From NCBI RefSeq assembly GCF_022347725.1, contig NZ_JAKRGB010000001.1:434001-498000 (forward strand): 64,000 nucleotides of DNA. The letters run 5' to 3'. The stretch is from Ruegeria sp. Ofav3-42 (GTDB lineage: Bacteria > Pseudomonadota > Alphaproteobacteria > Rhodobacterales > Rhodobacteraceae). Position numbers and translations under genes: made by a program. The notes beneath the pieces were generated by a model. The model was given only the letters and a program-made list of their open reading frames with translations. It was not told the origin of the DNA and did not search any database. Positions 23,538 to 32,407 of this stretch are shown here, in pieces (position 1 is the first letter of the stretch; every line of letters starts with the position of its first letter).

Positions 23538-24767
23538 CTAGCGACGATAGTCCTCGGGACGAATCTGATAACGTGCCAGTTTGTCGTAAAAGGTCTTGCG
23601 CGGCAGCTTCAGCGCCTTTGCGGCATCCGAGGCTTTGCCGTTATGCCGCCCAAGCGCCGCTATCAGCAAAGACCGTTCGACCCGCGCCATCTGTTCGCTC
23701 AGACCCAGATCCGCAGCCTGTGCAACTTCTTCCGGCATTCCCAGCACGAACCGCATCGCCGCCGACATCAGCGATCTGGCATTGCCCGGCCAATCACTGG
23801 CCATCAGCGAGGCAAGATGTTCCGAGGTAATCTCGGGCTCGGCGATGCCGGCCTGCTCGGCCGCCTGTGCGACATAGTGGCGGAAGATCACCGGAATATC
23901 CTCGGGCCGTTCGGCCAGAGAAGGGATACGTACGCGCATGACATCCAACCGGTAGAACAGGTCCGCATTGAACCTGCCTTGCTCTGACAGCACGGCAAGA
24001 TCAGCAGTTGTGCCTGCAACGATTCGGGCACCGGTCCCCTGCTCCACCATTTCCAATGCAGCGTATTGCGTAGCCTCCGGCATGGCCGAAACCTCGTCCA
24101 GAAACAGGGACCCGCCAGCCGCATCTTCGCACACACGTGCCAGCCCCTCGGGTGTCAGCCCTGACGCCGGGCGCTTGACGAATGGGCCCTGCCCGACAGG
24201 TGACATCAGGTGCACCACTTCGGCCACTTTCGATATCCCGCTGCCCGGCGGTCCGGTGACCAGAACCTCAGCGCCAGTCGGCGAAACGGAGCGCACGCGT
24301 TCACGCAGCGCTTCGGCTTGGGCGGACAAGCCGAACAATAGCCGCGCCGCAGGATCGCCACGCTCAAGTTCCGATTTCAAAGCGCGCTGCTCGATCACCT
24401 GCGCGCGCGCGTCCAACGCGCTCTGCAAAACGGGTAGCAGATCGGCAGCAGCGCATGGTTTTTCCAAAAAGTCGAACGCACCCTGCCCCATGGCCTGGAC
24501 GGCCATCGGGATGTCGCCCTCGCCAGTCAATAAGATGACGGGAAGTTCAGGATCGATTTCTCGCGCGTAATTCAACAGATGAAAGCCATCCCGGCCGGGC
24601 ATACGGATGTCCGATACAATGACGCCGGGAAAATCTGTACGGATATGGTCCTTCGCCGCCACGAACGAGCCTGCCGTGACGGGATCGTAATCCGCCAATT
24701 CCAACGTCTGCGCCAGGGCTTCGCGGACTGCGGCATCGTCATCGACCAGTAGAACTTTCCGCGTCAT
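23538..24767 (-). CDS. dctD: C4-dicarboxylate response regulator DctD (degenerate AAA+ domain)
   Basis: 409 residues. The receiver domain (1-120) has the phosphoacceptor Asp53 (VSDIRMPG) and Lys103. The central region is a sigma-54-activator AAA+ domain that has lost key parts: Walker A reads GPPGSGIS (172-179) without the Lys, and the GAFTGA loop is absent because the segment between PFVK and LFLDEV is shortened. Walker B (221-226) remains. The C-terminal Fis-type helix-turn-helix (AALGRHNGKASDAAKALKLP) is intact. It is coupled to dctB by an ATGA overlap. It probably binds the palindromes before dctP. How it activates is open. Confidence 0.9.
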   Translation of the reverse strand: MTRKVLLVDDDAAVREALAQTLELADYDPVTAGSFVAAKDHIRTDFPGVIVSDIRMPGRDGFHLLNYAREIDPELPVILLTGEGDIPMAVQAMGQGAFDFLEKPCAAADLLPVLQSALDARAQVIEQRALKSELERGDPAARLLFGLSAQAEALRERVRSVSPTGAEVLVTGPPGSGISKVAEVVHLMSPVGQGPFVKRPASGLTPEGLARVCEDAAGGSLFLDEVSAMPEATQYAALEMVEQGTGARIVAGTTADLAVLSEQGRFNADLFYRLDVMRVRIPSLAERPEDIPVIFRHYVAQAAEQAGIAEPEITSEHLASLMASDWPGNARSLMSAAMRFVLGMPEEVAQAADLGLSEQMARVERSLLIAALGRHNGKASDAAKALKLPRKTFYDKLARYQIRPEDYRR

Positions 24768-26497
24768 GCGACCTCATGCTCCGTGAATGGCTCAAGTTCG
24801 ACCGTAAACTGTGCCCCGGTCTCCAGATTGGTGCCCCGGATGTTGCCTCCGAAGCTTTGCACCAGACCATACGAGATCGACAGCCCGAGCCCCATACCTT
24901 CGGAGGATCCGACGGCTTTGGTCGAATAAAACGGCTCGAACAGCTTTTCCGAGTTTTCGATGCCCGGCCCGATATCGCGCACGGTCACGGCCAGCTTGTT
25001 GCCGCTTTCGATTCTGATGCGGACAAGGCGATCATCCTGTCCGCTCATGGCGTCGGCTGCGTTGTTGATCAGGTTGACGAACACCTGAACCAGGCGCACT
25101 TCGCCACCCCATGCAAAAACCGGATTTTCCGGAGGCACCCAATCCATGGCAACGCCTTCGGTACGCAATCGAGCTTCGGACAATTCCACCGCCGTGTCGA
25201 TCACCTGCACCAGATTGACCTTGCCCATCGGCTCACTTTCGTTTCGGGCAAATGCGCGCAGGTTCTTGATGATGCGCGCCATCCGGGCCGCCATAGCCGA
25301 GATCCGCGTCAGGTTTTCCGAAGCCTTTTCTTCCCGCCCGCGGGACAGAAAAGCAGCACCGTTGTCCGCGAACTGCTGGATCGCCATCAATGGCTGGTTC
25401 AGTTCATGACTGATACCGGCCGACATTTGGCCCAACGCGCTCAGCTTGCCAGCCTGAATCAACTCTTCCTGCGCGTGTTTTAGCGCAGCTTCGGCGTCTT
25501 CACGTTCCCGCACCTCGCGGCGCAAAGCCACGTTTGCCGCAGTCAGCGCCTGGGTTCTTTGAGCCACGCGGCTTTCCAAAATCGTGTTGGCCTCAGCCAA
25601 TGTGCGTCTGCGTTCGGTCGCCAGAAAGAGCAGCGCACCGAAGGCCAGACAGATCGCTGCGACAGTGGCCGCCTGCAACCCTGCCAAACGCCGCGCGGGC
25701 GCCACGTCCACCAGAACCTCGGCCGTCATGTCGATCACGGGCAATTCCAGCATCAGATGCAATGCACGGCTGGGCAGGTAACGCCCCCAGTTCAGCTTCC
25801 AAACCTCGTGCGGGCCAACCAGAACCGACCCAAACTCGACCGCGCCGCCATCCGGAGGTGTCAGGCCGAGTTGCCCATCATCCCGGCGCCAGAACAGCAG
25901 ATCCGATCGATTCGAGATAAAGACGATGCCTTCCCCATCGATAAAGAAAACCGCTTCGGTACTGCCGCGCCAGGTCTGCTCCACGTCCTGCACATCGGCA
26001 ACAACGATCAGCACGCCTTCGACCTGGCCGGCGGGGCCAAAGGCCGGCGCCGCGTAGGAGTACGTGCGATCTCCACTGTTTTCCACAACCCCATGCGCGC
26101 TGCCCATCGCGCCCTGCAAGGCGCGCCTGAAAGCCGGATGGTCGGCCATGGTTGGCTGCGCTACAGGTTGCGCCGAGGCCAGAACCCGCCCCTCTCGATC
26201 CAGATACATCATGTTCACGGCCGAGGTCTTGTCTGCCACATCCAGCAGTATCGACCGGGCCGCCTGTTGCTGCGCAGCCGTCTCAAGGGTGCGCAGGGCA
26301 GGATGGGTAGCCATCAGAACCGCCAGTTCCTGATACACCTGCATCTGAGTGCTTAGTCGGTCGGCCGCCAACTCAAGATCGGCTTCGGCCTTTTCGCTGA
26401 GCTGCGACAACGCCTGCCGATAGCCATAGGACCAGACGCCAGCCGACAACAGACCGACCGCAAACAGAAATCCCAGAATGACCCAAACCCTGTGCAT
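24764..26497 (-). CDS. dctB: C4-dicarboxylate sensor histidine kinase DctB
   Basis: 577 residues. A first membrane helix (WVILGFLFAVGLLSAGVW) precedes a periplasmic double-PAS sensor (about 30-270), then a second helix (LAGLQAATVAAICLAFGALL). A coiled coil, the HisKA domain with phosphoacceptor His (SAGISHELNQPLMAIQQF), and an HATPase_c domain follow (N box FVNLINNAADAM, G boxes VRDIGPGI and GMGLGLSISYGLV). The start at 26497 (MHRVWVILGF) puts the helix at the N-terminus. Longer readings add a non-family extension across the divergent P450 promoter. It phosphorylates DctD. Confidence 0.94.
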   Translation of the reverse strand: MHRVWVILGFLFAVGLLSAGVWSYGYRQALSQLSEKAEADLELAADRLSTQMQVYQELAVLMATHPALRTLETAAQQQAARSILLDVADKTSAVNMMYLDREGRVLASAQPVAQPTMADHPAFRRALQGAMGSAHGVVENSGDRTYSYAAPAFGPAGQVEGVLIVVADVQDVEQTWRGSTEAVFFIDGEGIVFISNRSDLLFWRRDDGQLGLTPPDGGAVEFGSVLVGPHEVWKLNWGRYLPSRALHLMLELPVIDMTAEVLVDVAPARRLAGLQAATVAAICLAFGALLFLATERRRTLAEANTILESRVAQRTQALTAANVALRREVREREDAEAALKHAQEELIQAGKLSALGQMSAGISHELNQPLMAIQQFADNGAAFLSRGREEKASENLTRISAMAARMARIIKNLRAFARNESEPMGKVNLVQVIDTAVELSEARLRTEGVAMDWVPPENPVFAWGGEVRLVQVFVNLINNAADAMSGQDDRLVRIRIESGNKLAVTVRDIGPGIENSEKLFEPFYSTKAVGSSEGMGLGLSISYGLVQSFGGNIRGTNLETGAQFTVELEPFTEHEVA

Positions 26498-26544
26498 GAC
26501 ATAGGGTCTTGCATTCGGCGCGCCGCATGGCAAGTCTGCGCCGC

Positions 26545-27726
26545 ATGAAGACGGTATTTCAATCTCCGGTCGACCCGGATTTCGTTCAGAACCCCTACCC
26601 GTTCTACGATCAGGCCCGAGAACACGGCGACCTTGTCTATTGGGACGACTACGGGAAAGTCGCGGCTGTATCGCACCGCGCGGTTTCGGCCCTGCTAAAG
26701 GACCGCCGGTTCGGGCGAGAAGTTCCGGCGGAAATGCACACACCCGGTCCGGCTCATCTTGCGCCGTGGTTGGCTGTCGAGGCGCATTCACTTCTGGAGG
26801 CCGAGCCACCCAGGCACACCCGCCTGCGCGCATTGGTTATGCGGGCTTTCACGTCGCGCGCAATCGCGGCGCTTGAACCTTCGCTTCACGATCTAAGCCA
26901 CTCTCTGATAGACGAATTTCCTGATGGGTCTTTTGATCTGCTGCCCGCGTTTTGCACACAAGTTCCGGTCATTGCGATATGCCGTCTTCTGGGTGTGCCA
27001 GAGGAAATGGCCCCCAGCCTGCTGCGCTGGTCGCACGACATGGTCGCGATGTATCAGGCCAGTCGAACGCCCGGGACCGAGACTGCGGCCGCCGCTTCAT
27101 CACAGGAATTCACCGACTTTCTGATCGGATACATCGAACAGCGCCGCAGCGACCCGCAGGACGATCTGATCACCCGACTGATTGTGGCCGAGGAAGATGG
27201 AGAGAAACTCTCGCGCGAAGAATTGGTGGCCACGTGCATTCTGCTTTTGAATGCCGGGCATGAGGCGACGGTGCATTCATTAGGAAATGGCGTAAAGACC
27301 GTTCTGCAATTGGGTATCGGGCCTCAGGCCTTTGCGACGGACATGATCGACAGCACGGTGGAAGAGATTTTGCGCTATGACCCACCGCTGCACATGTTCA
27401 CCCGATTTGCCTACGAGGACATCGAAGTTTTCGGGCACAGGTTCAAACGCGGCGATGAGGTCGCGCTGCTTCTAGGCGCTGCGAACCGAGACCCTGCGGT
27501 CTGGAGCAACCCGAACAAGTTTGATCCTACCCGCCCGATCACTACAAACACCAGTTTCGGCGCAGGACTGCATTTTTGCGTCGGGGCACCGCTGGCCCGT
27601 ATGGAAATGCGCATCGCGCTGTCCGCGTTGTTTGAACGCCGTCCCAATCTGCGCCTGAGTGCCGAGCCGGAATACTCGAACACCTATCATTTCCACGGGC
27701 TGACCAAATTGATGGTTCAGGTCTGA
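26545..27726 (+). CDS. Cytochrome P450 (bacterial class I, 393 aa)
   Basis: A soluble bacterial P450. Heme-thiolate Cys345 lies in FGAGLHFCVGAPLARMEM. The I-helix oxygen-activation motif is LLNAGHEATVHSLGNG, and the K-helix ExxR is EEILRYDP. It has no membrane anchor. The start at 26545 (MKTVFQSPVDPDF) is the family-like choice, but upstream in-frame starts at 26527 or 26509 exist and no strong Shine-Dalgarno decides. It begins only 47 bases from dctB on the opposite strand. Redox partners are not adjacent. Substrate unknown. Confidence 0.9.
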   Translation: MKTVFQSPVDPDFVQNPYPFYDQAREHGDLVYWDDYGKVAAVSHRAVSALLKDRRFGREVPAEMHTPGPAHLAPWLAVEAHSLLEAEPPRHTRLRALVMRAFTSRAIAALEPSLHDLSHSLIDEFPDGSFDLLPAFCTQVPVIAICRLLGVPEEMAPSLLRWSHDMVAMYQASRTPGTETAAAASSQEFTDFLIGYIEQRRSDPQDDLITRLIVAEEDGEKLSREELVATCILLLNAGHEATVHSLGNGVKTVLQLGIGPQAFATDMIDSTVEEILRYDPPLHMFTRFAYEDIEVFGHRFKRGDEVALLLGAANRDPAVWSNPNKFDPTRPITTNTSFGAGLHFCVGAPLARMEMRIALSALFERRPNLRLSAEPEYSNTYHFHGLTKLMVQV

Positions 27727-27728
27727 TC

Positions 27729-28208
27729 TCAGTTGTCGATCAGCGCGTTCAATGGGAGCATAGTCGTCGACTTGATCTCTTCCATCGACAGCAAGGCGGT
27801 CACGTTGTGCACACGCACCTCTGAAATCAGTGCCTGATAGAATTCGTCATAGGCACGCGCGTTCTTGACCCGCACCTTGAGGATATAGTCGATGTCACCG
27901 GCCAATCGGTGCGCTTCTTGCACTTCGGGCCTGTCGCGAAGCGCCTTGAGAAACTTATGCTGCCAGTCGGCTTCGTGCTCTGAGGTGCGGATGAGGACGA
28001 AAAACGTCGCCTCAAATCCCAGGGCTTCGGCGTCCAGTAAAACGGTCTGCTGACCTATCACCCCGGCCCCTTTGAGCTTGCGTATCCGATTCCAGACCGG
28101 GGTCTTGGAACTGCCGACGCGGGCGGCTATTTCGTCCAGTGATTGGCTTGCGTCCCGCTGCAGCTCGATCAGAATTTTCCGATCCGTATCGTCAATCCGC
28201 ACCGACAT
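27729..28208 (-). CDS. Lrp/AsnC family transcriptional regulator
   Basis: 159 residues. The N-terminal AsnC helix-turn-helix (DDTDRKILIELQRDASQSLD, then IAARVGSSKTPVWNRIRKL) is followed by the RAM ligand-binding domain (HRLAGDIDYILKVRVKNA). The gene stands divergent to the cobA-cysI-cysH operon with 143 bases between the starts. It is therefore the likely local regulator of sulfite reduction, responding to an amino acid such as cysteine or methionine. That link is inferred from position. It converges with the P450 gene at 2 bases. Confidence 0.92.
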   Translation of the reverse strand: MSVRIDDTDRKILIELQRDASQSLDEIAARVGSSKTPVWNRIRKLKGAGVIGQQTVLLDAEALGFEATFFVLIRTSEHEADWQHKFLKALRDRPEVQEAHRLAGDIDYILKVRVKNARAYDEFYQALISEVRVHNVTALLSMEEIKSTTMLPLNALIDN

Positions 28209-28351
28209 TCCAATTTTCCTTTCGTTTCGAAACCAGCGTCCCGATCGGCAACCCCTACGAAACGTTTGTTCTTATTTACCCGCCCATATGGCGCAACAGC
28301 GGGAATATTTCCTATATTGCAACTCAAGTCAAACCACACTCGAGACACGAA

Positions 28352-29128
28352 ATGCAGCTTACGCAATCATACGATGGCACAGGACATGTCGACTTTGTCG
28401 GCGCGGGTCCCGGCGATCCGGAATTGCTGACGCTCAAGGCGCTGAATGCCTTCGAGCGTGCGGACGTTGTGCTGCATGACCGCCTGATCAGCGCTGAAGT
28501 GCTGGCCCTGGCCGGTAAGACCGCTGAACTGGTCGATGTCGGTAAGGTCGGGTTCGGTCCCTCGTGGAAGCAAGAAGACATCGACGCCCTGCTGGTAGAG
28601 TATGCCCAGAAAGGTCAGCGCGTGGTGCGTCTGAAATCCGGGGACCCGACTGTGTTTGGCCGCCTCGACGAAGAGATTGAGGCCGTCGCGGCGGCAGGTA
28701 TCTCGTGGCGGATCGTTCCGGGCATCACCGCAGCATCGGCCGCCGTAGCCGGGATTGGTCAAAGCCTGACGCGCCGTGGCCGCAATTCGTCGGTGCGGTT
28801 CCTGACAGGCCACGACATGAAGGGTTTTGCAGATCACGACTGGGCAGCGCTGGCGCGTTCCGGTTCGGTTGCGGCGATCTACATGGGCAAGAAATCGGCT
28901 CGCTTCATTCAGGGCCGCCTGATCATGCACGGCGCCGACCGCCAAACGCCGGTGACACTGATCGAAAACGCCACGCGCCCCGATCAACGCATTCTGTCCA
29001 CCACACTGGACCAACTGCCCACCGATCTGAAAGCCGCCGATATGAACGGCCCCACCCTGACATTTTATGGCCTCGCCCCGCGCCAGGCGGCCGCGGCCCT
29101 GACCGAATTCAAGAAGGAGCACGCCTGA
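28352..29128 (+). CDS. cobA: Uroporphyrinogen-III C-methyltransferase (siroheme synthesis)
   Basis: 258 residues of the SUMT family. It has VDFVGAGPGDPELLTLKAL (the SAM P-loop), VVLHDRLIS, RVVRLKSGDPTVFGR and IVPGITAASAAVAGIG. It makes precorrin-2 for siroheme, the cofactor of the sulfite reductase encoded two genes downstream. Only the methyltransferase domain is present: the CysG dehydrogenase/ferrochelatase domain is absent. Its start at 28352 (MQLTQSYDGTG) gives the family length. The stop overlaps the next start as TGATG. First gene of the sulfite operon. Confidence 0.95.
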   Translation: MQLTQSYDGTGHVDFVGAGPGDPELLTLKALNAFERADVVLHDRLISAEVLALAGKTAELVDVGKVGFGPSWKQEDIDALLVEYAQKGQRVVRLKSGDPTVFGRLDEEIEAVAAAGISWRIVPGITAASAAVAGIGQSLTRRGRNSSVRFLTGHDMKGFADHDWAALARSGSVAAIYMGKKSARFIQGRLIMHGADRQTPVTLIENATRPDQRILSTTLDQLPTDLKAADMNGPTLTFYGLAPRQAAAALTEFKKEHA

Positions 29129-29442
29129 TGGCCCGCGCTTTTACCCCCAAAGTGGTGACCGCCAACGACCTGTTGGAAGGTGACGTTATCTATCTGACCG
29201 AAGACGATCGCTGGTCGCGCGAACTGTCCGAGGCCGAGTTGATCACCGACGAAGCCCACGCGCAGATGCGTCTGCTGGATGCCACACGTCAGGCCAGCAA
29301 GATTGTTGGTGCCTATCTGGCCGATGCCGTCGCCGGCGAAAACGGCCCCGAGCCCGCCCATTTCCGGGAAGACTTCCGCCGCACTGGTCCGTCCAACTAT
29401 GCCCACGGCAAACAGGAAACTTCCCCGCAGCCCCGGGCCTGA
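29128..29442 (+). CDS. DUF2849 domain protein (104 aa)
   Basis: A small soluble protein (MARAFTPKVVTANDLLEGDV, then YLTEDDRWSRELSEAELIT) of the DUF2849 family. This family is almost always located between the siroheme methyltransferase gene and the sulfite reductase gene in alphaproteobacteria. Its biochemical role is not established; an accessory role in sulfite reductase function or maturation is inferred from the conserved position. The start is coupled to cobA by TGATG. Confidence 0.9.
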   Translation: MARAFTPKVVTANDLLEGDVIYLTEDDRWSRELSEAELITDEAHAQMRLLDATRQASKIVGAYLADAVAGENGPEPAHFREDFRRTGPSNYAHGKQETSPQPRA

Positions 29443-29510
29443 CCTCTGGCCCTTCTCTCTCCCCTTCTCAAGGCCCCAAGGTTCGGGGCTGCAACTAAGG
29501 ACAGCTAAAC

Positions 29511-31175
29511 ATGTATCGCTACTCCGAGTTCGACACAGCATTTTTGGCAGAACGTAACGCGCAGTTCCGCGCGCAGGTCGAGCGCCGCATCGACGGCTCG
29601 CTGACCGAGGATGAATTCAAACCCCTGCGTCTGATGAACGGCCTGTACCTGCAGTTGCACGCCTACATGCTGCGCGTGGCCATCCCTTACGGCACGCTGA
29701 ACAGCGCGCAGATGCGCCAACTGGCATTGCTGGCCGAGAAGTGGGACAAGGGCTATGGCCATTTCACCACGCGCCAGAACATCCAGTACAACTGGCCGAA
29801 ACTAAACGACGTACCGGACATGCTGGACGCGCTGGCCGAGGTTGGCATGCACGCCATCCAGACCTCGGGCAACACCATCCGTAACGTGACCGCCGACCAC
29901 TTCGCCGGTGCCGCCGCAGATGAAATCGCCGACCCGCGCCCCTATGCCGAGCTGCTGCGCCAATGGTCGACCGACCACCCGGAATTCCAGTTCATGCCGC
30001 GTAAGTTCAAGATCGCCATCACCGGCTCGGAAAACGACCGCGCCGTGATCAAGGCGCATGACATCGGCCTGCAACTGGTCGAGCGTGACGGCGTCCTGGG
30101 TGCCCGCGTTATCGTTGGTGGCGGTTTGGGCCGCACCCCGATGATCGGCAAAGAACTGTCAGAATTCGTCGCCTTTGACGATCTTCTGGCTTACCTCGAA
30201 GCCACCGTTTCCGTGTGGAACCAGATCGGTCGCCGCGACAACAAGTACAAGGCGCGCATCAAGATCACTGTGCATGAGCATGGCATCGACGCTATCCGCG
30301 CAAAAGTGAACGAGCGCTTCCTGAAGGTCCGCCCGCAGTTCAAGGGCGCGGACATGAATCTGCTGGAAGAGATCAAGGGCCACTTTGCCCCGCCGGTGTT
30401 CCGCGAAGCCTCGGTTGCCTCGTTCGAGAGCGCCTACACCAATGATCCGGTCTTCCGCTCGTGGGTCGACACCAACATCGCACCGCACAAGAACGCGGAC
30501 CACGCTATTGTCACCATCTCGATCAAAAAGCACGGCCAGACGCCGGGCGATGCGACCGCCGAGCAGATGCGCGTGATGGCCGATCTGGCCGAAGAGTTCG
30601 CCTATGACGAGCTGCGCATCAGCCATGAGCAGAACGTGATCCTGCCGCATGTCCACAAATCGGACCTGCCCGCGATCCATGCGAAGCTGAAAGAGCACGA
30701 ACTGGCCACCGCCAATATCGGCTTGATCAGCGACATCATCGCATGCCCCGGCATGGACTACTGCGCGCTGGCGACGGCTCGCTCGATCCCGGTTGCCCAG
30801 GAAATCGCGACCAAGTTCGACGACCTGAAGCTCGAGCATGACATCGGCCACCTGAAGATCAAGATCTCGGGCTGCATCAATGCATGTGGTCACCACCACG
30901 TCGGTCACATCGGCATCCTGGGTCTGGATCGTGCGGGCGTCGAGAACTACCAGATCACTCTGGGTGGCGACGCAACAGAAACCGCAGCTGTTGGTGACCG
31001 GACGGGTCCGGGCTTTGCCTATGATGAGATCGTGCCCGCCGTCGAACGTATCGTCGAAACCTATCTGGAACAGCGCATCAGCACCGAAGAGACGTTCTTG
31101 GAAACCTATCGCCGCGTAGGCATGGCTCCGTTCAAAGCGGCGCTTTACCCCGAGGCGCAGGCCAATGCCGCTTGA
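29511..31175 (+). CDS. cysI: Assimilatory sulfite (nitrite/sulfite) reductase, hemoprotein subunit
   Basis: 554 residues. Two ferredoxin-like half domains alternate with two siroheme-binding domains. The 4Fe-4S/siroheme cysteines are Cys412 and Cys418 (CPGMDYC) and Cys455 and Cys459 (SGCINACGHHH). The substrate-anion arginines lie in TTRQNIQYNWP and NTIRNVTADHF. It reduces sulfite to sulfide with six electrons. With a ferredoxin-NADP reductase gene following the operon, the donor is probably ferredoxin or that reductase. The 3' end overlaps cysH by 11 bases. Confidence 0.95.
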   Translation: MYRYSEFDTAFLAERNAQFRAQVERRIDGSLTEDEFKPLRLMNGLYLQLHAYMLRVAIPYGTLNSAQMRQLALLAEKWDKGYGHFTTRQNIQYNWPKLNDVPDMLDALAEVGMHAIQTSGNTIRNVTADHFAGAAADEIADPRPYAELLRQWSTDHPEFQFMPRKFKIAITGSENDRAVIKAHDIGLQLVERDGVLGARVIVGGGLGRTPMIGKELSEFVAFDDLLAYLEATVSVWNQIGRRDNKYKARIKITVHEHGIDAIRAKVNERFLKVRPQFKGADMNLLEEIKGHFAPPVFREASVASFESAYTNDPVFRSWVDTNIAPHKNADHAIVTISIKKHGQTPGDATAEQMRVMADLAEEFAYDELRISHEQNVILPHVHKSDLPAIHAKLKEHELATANIGLISDIIACPGMDYCALATARSIPVAQEIATKFDDLKLEHDIGHLKIKISGCINACGHHHVGHIGILGLDRAGVENYQITLGGDATETAAVGDRTGPGFAYDEIVPAVERIVETYLEQRISTEETFLETYRRVGMAPFKAALYPEAQANAA

Positions 31176-31926
31176 CCTGATCCAGACGGAACTGGGCAAG
31201 GATCGCGCTGAACTGACCGAACAGGTCAACGCGCTGAACGCCCAATTCCGCCACCACAGCGCCCATGACGTAATGCATGGCGCGGTAAAAGAGATCGAAG
31301 AGCTTGCTCTGGTCTCAAGCTTTGGTGCGGAATCGGTGGTGTTGCTGCACATGGCAGCCGTTGTCGACAAGATGACGCCGGTGCTGTTCGTGGACACTCA
31401 GATGCTGTTCACCGAAACGCTGGAGTATCAGCAGGAGGTGAGTGAGCGTTTGGGTCTGAAAAACATCCACATCATCCGCGCCGATGATGAGGATGTGGAA
31501 CGCGACGACCCCTATGGGGCACTGCGCCTGGGTGACACGGATGCGTGCTGCAACCTGCGCAAAACCTTCCCGCTGCAAAAGGCTCTGGCGGGTTATGACG
31601 GTTGGATTACCGGTCGCAAACGCTTCCAGTCGGGCACGCGTGCCGCCCTTGAGTTCTTCGAAGTCGAGGACGGCACAGGCCGGATCAAGGTCAATCCGCT
31701 GGCGCACTGGGCGCCCGAAGACGTGCGCGCCTATATGGACGAAAACAACCTGCCCCGGCACCCGCTGGTGGCCAAAGGATTCCCGTCGATCGGTTGTGCG
31801 CCCTGCACCTCGCCGGTCAAAGAAGGCGAAGACCCCCGCGCCGGACGCTGGCGTGATCAGAACAAAGAAGAATGCGGCATCCATTTTGTTGACGGCAAGA
31901 TGGTCCGCTCCGGAGAGAAAACATGA
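31165..31926 (+). CDS. cysH: Adenylyl-sulfate (APS/PAPS) reductase
   Basis: 253 residues of the CysH family: an ATP-PPase-like fold with SSFGAESVVLLH and LFVDTQMLFTETL. The 4Fe-4S cysteines Cys128-Cys129 (DACCNLRK) and Cys211/Cys214 (GCAPC) identify the iron-sulfur form that prefers APS. The catalytic ECGIH with Cys237 is near the C-terminus. It produces sulfite for CysI. It overlaps cysI upstream and the DUF934 gene downstream by 4 bases (ATGA), so the whole set is one operon. Confidence 0.95.
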   Translation: MPLDLIQTELGKDRAELTEQVNALNAQFRHHSAHDVMHGAVKEIEELALVSSFGAESVVLLHMAAVVDKMTPVLFVDTQMLFTETLEYQQEVSERLGLKNIHIIRADDEDVERDDPYGALRLGDTDACCNLRKTFPLQKALAGYDGWITGRKRFQSGTRAALEFFEVEDGTGRIKVNPLAHWAPEDVRAYMDENNLPRHPLVAKGFPSIGCAPCTSPVKEGEDPRAGRWRDQNKEECGIHFVDGKMVRSGEKT

Positions 31927-32330
31927 ACGTAATCGTAACGGATGGGGGCTTTGCCCCGGATGACTGGACTGATGGTTTTGTCACGCTCGAGGACGCAGCG
32001 AACGACGTTGTCGCGCTGGATGTGGCATCGGACACAGATCCGGATGAACTGTATAGCCGGATGGGCAGCGCCCAAATGGTGCGTGTGGACTTCCCGTCCT
32101 CGGCCGATGGGCGTGGTTTCACCATTGCGCGTGTTCTGCGCCTGAAAGGCTACACCGGTCGTCTGCGCGCCAAAGGCCATGTTCTGGCCGATCAGTACGC
32201 AATGGCGCGACGCAGCGGGTTCGACGAGGTCGAAATCGACAACGCGCTGGCAGCGCGCCAGCCCGAGGATCAGTGGCTTGCCCGCTCAGACTGGCAGAAC
32301 CACAATTATCAGGCCCGCCTGCGCGGCTGA
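31923..32330 (+). CDS. DUF934 domain protein (135 aa)
   Basis: A DUF934 protein with the characteristic VRVDFPSSADGRGFTIARVL and DQYAMARRSGFDEVEID segments. The family is strictly associated with cysH/cysI in proteobacteria and is often annotated as an oxidoreductase-associated protein. Direct biochemical evidence is lacking. It is the last gene of the coupled operon, which ends in a hairpin terminator 28 bases after the stop. Cytoplasmic, no membrane segment. Confidence 0.92.
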   Translation: MNVIVTDGGFAPDDWTDGFVTLEDAANDVVALDVASDTDPDELYSRMGSAQMVRVDFPSSADGRGFTIARVLRLKGYTGRLRAKGHVLADQYAMARRSGFDEVEIDNALAARQPEDQWLARSDWQNHNYQARLRG

Positions 32331-32357
32331 ATCCGCCAATCGCCAGCTTGTGAAAAG

Positions 32358-32380
32358 AAAGGGGCATTAAGCCCCTTTTC
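32358..32380 (+). terminator. Terminator after the cys operon
   Basis: AAAGGGGC (32358-32365), loop ATTAA, then GCCCCTTT with a following TTC: a compact intrinsic terminator between the DUF934 gene and the reductase gene. Read-through may still supply fpr. Confidence 0.8.
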
Positions 32381-32407
32381 CTGACTTGGATCAAAGATTA
32401 AACGGAG

